7,764 nt of DNA, taken from Methanosarcinaceae archaeon. Its GTDB lineage: Archaea; Halobacteriota; Methanosarcinia; Methanosarcinales; Methanosarcinaceae. Made by a program: the position numbers and the translations under genes. This document shows positions 5,017 to 7,764 of the stretch, in pieces; within the stretch, counting starts at the first letter, position 1, and every line of letters starts with the position of its first letter. The stretch is from NCBI GenBank assembly GCA_030609665.1, contig JAUWBW010000085.1, positions 1 to 7,764 of the forward strand. The letters run 5' to 3'. Under the pieces are notes generated by a model. The model was not told where the DNA came from, did not search any database, and saw only the letters and a program-made list of their open reading frames with translations.

Positions 5017-6264
5017 ATGGAAGAATTAAACCTGTTTGAATATGCACAAAAGCAATTGGATACTTGTGCAGAAATTTTGGACCTGGATCCCGGAGTACAT
5101 GCGATACTCAGGGTCCCAATGCGAGAATTGCACATCTCCATTCCCGTAAAGATGGATGATGGTACAACAAAAGTATTCCAGGGCTTTAGGGTCCAGTACA
5201 ATGATGCAAGAGGTCCGACAAAGGGCGGAATAAGATTCCATCCGGAAGAGAATGTCAATACCGTGCGAGCACTTTCAGCATGGATGACATGGAAATGTTC
5301 ACTTCTTAACCTTCCTCTCGGCGGAGCAAAGGGAGGGGTTATCTGCAATCCTAAGGAAATGTCTGAAAGAGAATTGGAAACATTATGCCGTGGATATGCT
5401 TACCGCGTATCATCAATCGTTGGTCCGGATAAAGATGTTCCTGCACCTGATGTTTACACAACTCCCCAGATGATGGCATGGATGATGGACGAATACTCCA
5501 AGACAGTCGGATCACATAAGTTTGGAGTAATCACCGGCAAACCGCTAAGTGTAGGCGGTTCAGCAGGACGTGGAGACGCGACCGCAAGAGGCGGAATGAT
5601 CACTATCCGTGAAGCAGCAAAGGAACTTGGCATTGACCTTAGAAAAGCAACATTTGCAGTTCAGGGTTTTGGAAATGCAGGATCATTTGCAGCACACCTT
5701 GCAGTATCCATGTTCGGTTCCAAGGTAGTTGCAATTACTGACAGCCGAGGCGGAATATACAATGCAGACGGACTTGACACTGAAGCAGTCAGTGAGCACA
5801 AGGCAAAGACCGGATCAGTTATTGACTTCCCGGGTTCAACACCAATCTCAAACGAAAATATCCTTGAACTTGATGTTGACGTACTTGTCCCTGCAGCTTT
5901 GGAGAATGTTATCACAGAAAAGAACGCTGCAAAGATCAAAGCAAAGATTATTGCTGAACTTGCAAACGGTCCAACCGCACCTGATGCAGATGATATCCTG
6001 CACAACAACGGCGTTCACGTGATCCCTGATTTCCTCTGTAATGCAGGTGGAGTGACTGTTTCATATTTCGAGATGGTACAGAATTTCTACATGTACTACT
6101 GGGAAGAAGAAGAAGTCCACAAACGTCTTGACAAGAAAATGACACCAGCATATCACTCTGTGTTGGAGACTTCAAAGACGTACAACATCAACATGCGTGT
6201 AGCTGCTTATGTGGTTGCAATTGAGCGTGTAGTTGAATCAATGAGTGACCGTGGATGGGTTTAA
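5017..6264 (+). CDS. gdhA: Glutamate dehydrogenase (hexameric, NAD(P)-dependent)
   Basis: The enzyme interconverts 2-oxoglutarate plus ammonium and glutamate with NAD(P)H in the cytoplasm; in an ammonia-assimilating methanogen the likely direction is glutamate synthesis. The 415 residues are the normal length of the archaeal/bacterial hexameric type. Visible marks are GPTKGGIRFHP (66-76, substrate-binding K69), LGGAKGGV (101-108, catalytic K105), DVPAPDVYT (140-148, catalytic D145), KPLSVGGSAGR (175-185) and the Rossmann motif VQGFGNAG (215-222). The C-terminal part keeps ELANGPT and IPDFLCNAGGVTVSYFE. The strand-two end reads ITDSRGG, similar to dual-specific archaeal enzymes, so NAD versus NADP cannot be settled. 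The ATG has a strong GGAGG. A hairpin terminator follows, so it is probably a single-gene transcript. NADPH could come from the neighbouring F420H2:NADP oxidoreductase. Confidence 0.97.
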   Translation: MEELNLFEYAQKQLDTCAEILDLDPGVHAILRVPMRELHISIPVKMDDGTTKVFQGFRVQYNDARGPTKGGIRFHPEENVNTVRALSAWMTWKCSLLNLPLGGAKGGVICNPKEMSERELETLCRGYAYRVSSIVGPDKDVPAPDVYTTPQMMAWMMDEYSKTVGSHKFGVITGKPLSVGGSAGRGDATARGGMITIREAAKELGIDLRKATFAVQGFGNAGSFAAHLAVSMFGSKVVAITDSRGGIYNADGLDTEAVSEHKAKTGSVIDFPGSTPISNENILELDVDVLVPAALENVITEKNAAKIKAKIIAELANGPTAPDADDILHNNGVHVIPDFLCNAGGVTVSYFEMVQNFYMYYWEEEEVHKRLDKKMTPAYHSVLETSKTYNINMRVAAYVVAIERVVESMSDRGWV

Positions 6265-6314
6265 ACCCAAACCATATGCAGTGAAAATTGTCTCAAAAAA
6301 GATTTTAAAAAAAG

Positions 6315-6356
6315 GTGCCGGACGTTGTGCAACATTTCCGGCACTCTTGTTTTTTT
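6315..6356 (+). terminator. Hairpin plus T-run terminator after gdhA
   Basis: A perfect 8-bp stem GTGCCGGA (6315-6322) pairs with TCCGGCAC (6337-6344), and an inner GTTG-TG-CAAC stem sits in the loop. A TCTTG spacer and seven T (6350-6356) follow. It lies about 50 bases after the gdhA stop and before the npdG promoter. Archaeal termination relies mainly on the T-run; the stem is an unusually clean bacterial-looking addition. Confidence 0.85.
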
Positions 6357-6370
6357 GATTGAACTAACAC

Positions 6371-6387
6371 TTATAATTGATATAATA
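6371..6387 (+). promoter_or_regulatory. TATA region of npdG
   Basis: TTATAATTGATATAAT contains two overlapping TATA-like boxes. The first, centred near 6374, predicts a start at about 6400, almost at the ATG (6402). A weak GGTG at 6393-6396 would be lost from such a transcript, so translation may be leaderless. Confidence 0.5.
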
Positions 6388-6401
6388 AATATGGTGCCGT
6401 T

Positions 6402-7121
6402 ATGAAAATCGCCATACTTGGTGGCACTGGTCACATTGGAAAAGGTTTTGCCTTACGCTTGAGTTATAAGCACGAAGTGACCATAGGCTCCCGTAATATC
6501 GAAAAGGCTAAAGCATCTGCTGCTGAATATAATGAGATCCTTGAAAAACATGGCAGCAACGACAGGATCGAAGGTACTGATAATAAGACCGCTGCACAAA
6601 ATGCAGACATTGTATTTTTGACTATTAGATACGAAAATATCCCGTCGGTTATTGATCTGATCACCCCGGTACTCGATAAACAGATCATTGTCTCAGTTGT
6701 TGTCCCAATGGCAAGAGACCGCTGTTACATCCATCCGGATTCATCCCCTTTGAAGATCGATGTATCTAAGGAAGAGTACAATGCAAACTATTTCTGTTAT
6801 ACAACCCCAAAGGCAGGAAGTGCTGCACAGGAGATCGCTATGCTTCTGCCAGAAGGTATAGAATTTGTTTCGGCATTTCATAATGTTCCGGCACACACTC
6901 TGGCCGATCTTGACGCGGAACTTGATTATGATATTGGAGTATGTGGAAACAGCACTTACTCTAAAAATATCGTATTCGAACTGGCACGTGACATACCATA
7001 CCTGCGACCGCTTGATGTGGGACCTCTCGAAACTTCAGCAATGGTAGAAGCACTTACGCCACTGGTTATTAACATCGCTTCCAGAAACAAGTTGAAGGAT
7101 ATTGGCATTAAGTTCGTTTAA
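6402..7121 (+). CDS. npdG: F420H2:NADP+ oxidoreductase (NADPH-dependent F420 reductase)
   Basis: The protein passes hydride between coenzyme F420 and NADP(H), in methanogens mainly making NADPH for biosynthesis from F420H2. The N-terminal Rossmann fold starts MKIAILGGTGHIGKG, with the G-x-G-x-x-G at residues 8-13. IGSRNIEKAKA follows, whose S30, R31 and K35 correspond to the residues that hold the 2'-phosphate of NADP in the Archaeoglobus enzyme. The C-terminal F420-side motifs FVSAFHNVPAHTLADLD, VCGN, LRPLDVGPLE and the ending DIGIKFV agree closely with the family. At 239 residues it is longer than the Archaeoglobus protein (212); the extra residues lie mostly between VPMARDRCYIHP and TTPKAGSAAQE, mid-protein. 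It stands between gdhA and a GltA-type flavoprotein gene, so it is well placed to supply NADPH for glutamate synthesis. A four-codon ATG frame at 6391 overlaps its start, probably by chance. Confidence 0.94.
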   Translation: MKIAILGGTGHIGKGFALRLSYKHEVTIGSRNIEKAKASAAEYNEILEKHGSNDRIEGTDNKTAAQNADIVFLTIRYENIPSVIDLITPVLDKQIIVSVVVPMARDRCYIHPDSSPLKIDVSKEEYNANYFCYTTPKAGSAAQEIAMLLPEGIEFVSAFHNVPAHTLADLDAELDYDIGVCGNSTYSKNIVFELARDIPYLRPLDVGPLETSAMVEALTPLVINIASRNKLKDIGIKFV

Positions 7122-7136
7122 TCGATCTTACTACCA

Positions 7137-7144
7137 TTTTTTTT
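7137..7144 (+). terminator. T-run terminator after npdG
   Basis: Eight T in a row begin 15 bases after the npdG stop codon, without a convincing stem in front. Oligo-T alone is enough for archaeal RNA polymerase to stop, so this is a reasonable terminator. Confidence 0.55.
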
Positions 7145-7156
7145 AATAATTATACC

Positions 7157-7178
7157 CCGCAGCTCTGCTGTAGCTGGG
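7157..7178. other. Hairpin in a GC-richer island of the npdG / GltA-like spacer
   Basis: CAGCT (7160-7164) pairs with AGCTG (7172-7176), and C7157-C7158 can pair with G7177-G7178 around one bulged G. It is the left end of a segment (about 7155-7220) whose GC content stands out against the AT-rich sequence on both sides. The reverse strand there can be read as a short cysteine-containing peptide, but no start or family supports a gene. It may be a repeat remnant or part of a small RNA. Confidence 0.4.
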
Positions 7179-7313
7179 TGTGCCGTCGCAACGTTTGACC
7201 ACACAGGGTATGCAACCAGTCTAAGACGAATTTACAAAAAGCAAAGAATATTGCTGAAAAAATATATAATGATATAATTCGTTCAGTGCCTCTTGCTAAT
7301 TTTAGACTTAAAC

Positions 7314-7764
7314 TTACTTCAGGTACTCATTGATGGTACTGGCTGCCAACTTTCCTGCACCCATTGCACTGATAACAGTAGCTGCACCGGTAACGACATC
7401 CCCGCCTGCACAAACACCATCGATCGATGTCATGCCTGCCTCGTCAACAATGATGGTTCCCCATTTGGATGCTTCCAATCCCTCTGCTCCTTCAAATATC
7501 AATGGATTTGGTGATGTCCCAATCGCAATGATGACAATATCCGCATCAACAACGTGCTCGGAACCCTCGATCACCTGTGGTCTCCTGCGACCGGAATCAT
7601 CAGGTTCGCCAAGTTCCATCCTGACACACTCTGCACCTGTGACCATCAGGTTCTCATCACCCAGTAACTTCACCGGATTTGTAAGCAATCTGAATACGAT
7701 ACCTTCCTCCTTTGCGTGCTCGATCTCCTCACGCCTTGCAGGCAATTCCTCATCACTGCGGCGA
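7314..7764 (-). CDS. GltA/NfnB-type NAD(P)H flavoprotein oxidoreductase, C-terminal part (cut by window edge)
   Basis: The reverse-strand frame is open to the right edge, so only the last 149 or so codons are present. They show YRRS-type text RRSDEELPARREEIEHAKEE, as in the NAD(P)H domain of glutamate synthase small chains. The insert ECVRMELGEPDDSGRRRP that marks the homotetrameric GltA / NfnB group follows, then IVIIAIGTSPNP, and the FAD-binding GVCAGGDVVTGAATVISAMGAGKLAA near the end. Members either feed NADPH electrons to glutamate synthase or form the large subunit of ferredoxin:NADP oxidoreductase (NfnAB), in which case an NfnA gene would lie next to it outside the window. The context with a GltB-like protein, GDH and npdG suits glutamate synthesis or NADPH balance. 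Family call firm; which of the two roles is not decided. Confidence 0.87.
   Translation of the reverse strand, partial: RRSDEELPARREEIEHAKEEGIVFRLLTNPVKLLGDENLMVTGAECVRMELGEPDDSGRRRPQVIEGSEHVVDADIVIIAIGTSPNPLIFEGAEGLEASKWGTIIVDEAGMTSIDGVCAGGDVVTGAATVISAMGAGKLAASTINEYLK

Noticed and set aside
5143..5147. NrpR operator GGAA-N6-TTCC anywhere in the window
   Set aside because: I read the GGAA occurrences I could find on the + strand; none is followed six bases later by TTCC.
6391..6405. Four-codon ATG frame overlapping the npdG start (ATGA overlap)
   Set aside because: Too short to be more than chance, and the TATA spacing suggests transcription begins after it.

Overview
The window looks like a chromosome segment of a methanogenic or methanogen-related euryarchaeon, most likely in the Methanosarcinales. 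The reasons are a stand-alone NrpR effector domain without a DNA-binding domain (the split NrpR arrangement known from Methanosarcina), an F420-dependent NADP reductase, a geranylgeranyl-reductase-family flavoprotein, archaeal TATA boxes placed about 25 nt before start codons, and T-rich termination signals. The species cannot be named from sequence alone.

Layout from left to right. The 3' end of a lipoate-protein-ligase-family gene enters from the left edge (+). Next comes about 470 bases without an intact gene. It holds a reverse-strand remnant that reads like protein (one in-frame TGA), a large perfect inverted repeat made of 9-base units, and a GT-rich simple tract. A geranylgeranyl-reductase-family gene (-) follows, and a short divergent promoter region separates it from an nrpRII-like gene (+). 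A FMN-binding glutamate-synthase-family gene (-) comes next. Between the 3' ends of nrpRII and this gene lies a second protein-like remnant with an apparent one-base frameshift. A 335-base divergent promoter region separates the glutamate-synthase-like gene from glutamate dehydrogenase (+), which ends in a strong hairpin terminator. F420H2:NADP oxidoreductase (npdG, +) follows. The 3' part of a GltA/NfnB-type flavoprotein gene (-) runs off the right edge.

Functionally, positions 2100 to 7764 form a nitrogen-assimilation and NADPH neighbourhood. It has a 2-oxoglutarate-sensing regulator of the NrpR family, two routes that could put ammonia or amide nitrogen into glutamate (GDH and a GltB-like FMN protein), an enzyme that moves electrons from F420H2 to NADP+, and a pyridine-nucleotide flavoprotein of the type that partners glutamate synthase or ferredoxin reductase. 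Each gene appears to have its own promoter rather than sharing one operon, so any joint control would act through common regulators. I found no copy of the classical NrpR operator (GGAA-N6-TTCC), but several other inverted repeats sit on or next to the predicted TATA boxes.

The main points for a second look are the divergent glutamate-synthase-like protein (no 3Fe-4S cysteine motif, no amidotransferase domain, an extra N-terminal four-cysteine cluster), the two broken protein-like remnants, the paired palindromes in the glt and gdh promoters, and the long open frame behind the TAG stop of nrpRII. No CRISPR array, tRNA, rRNA or intact mobile element was recognised.
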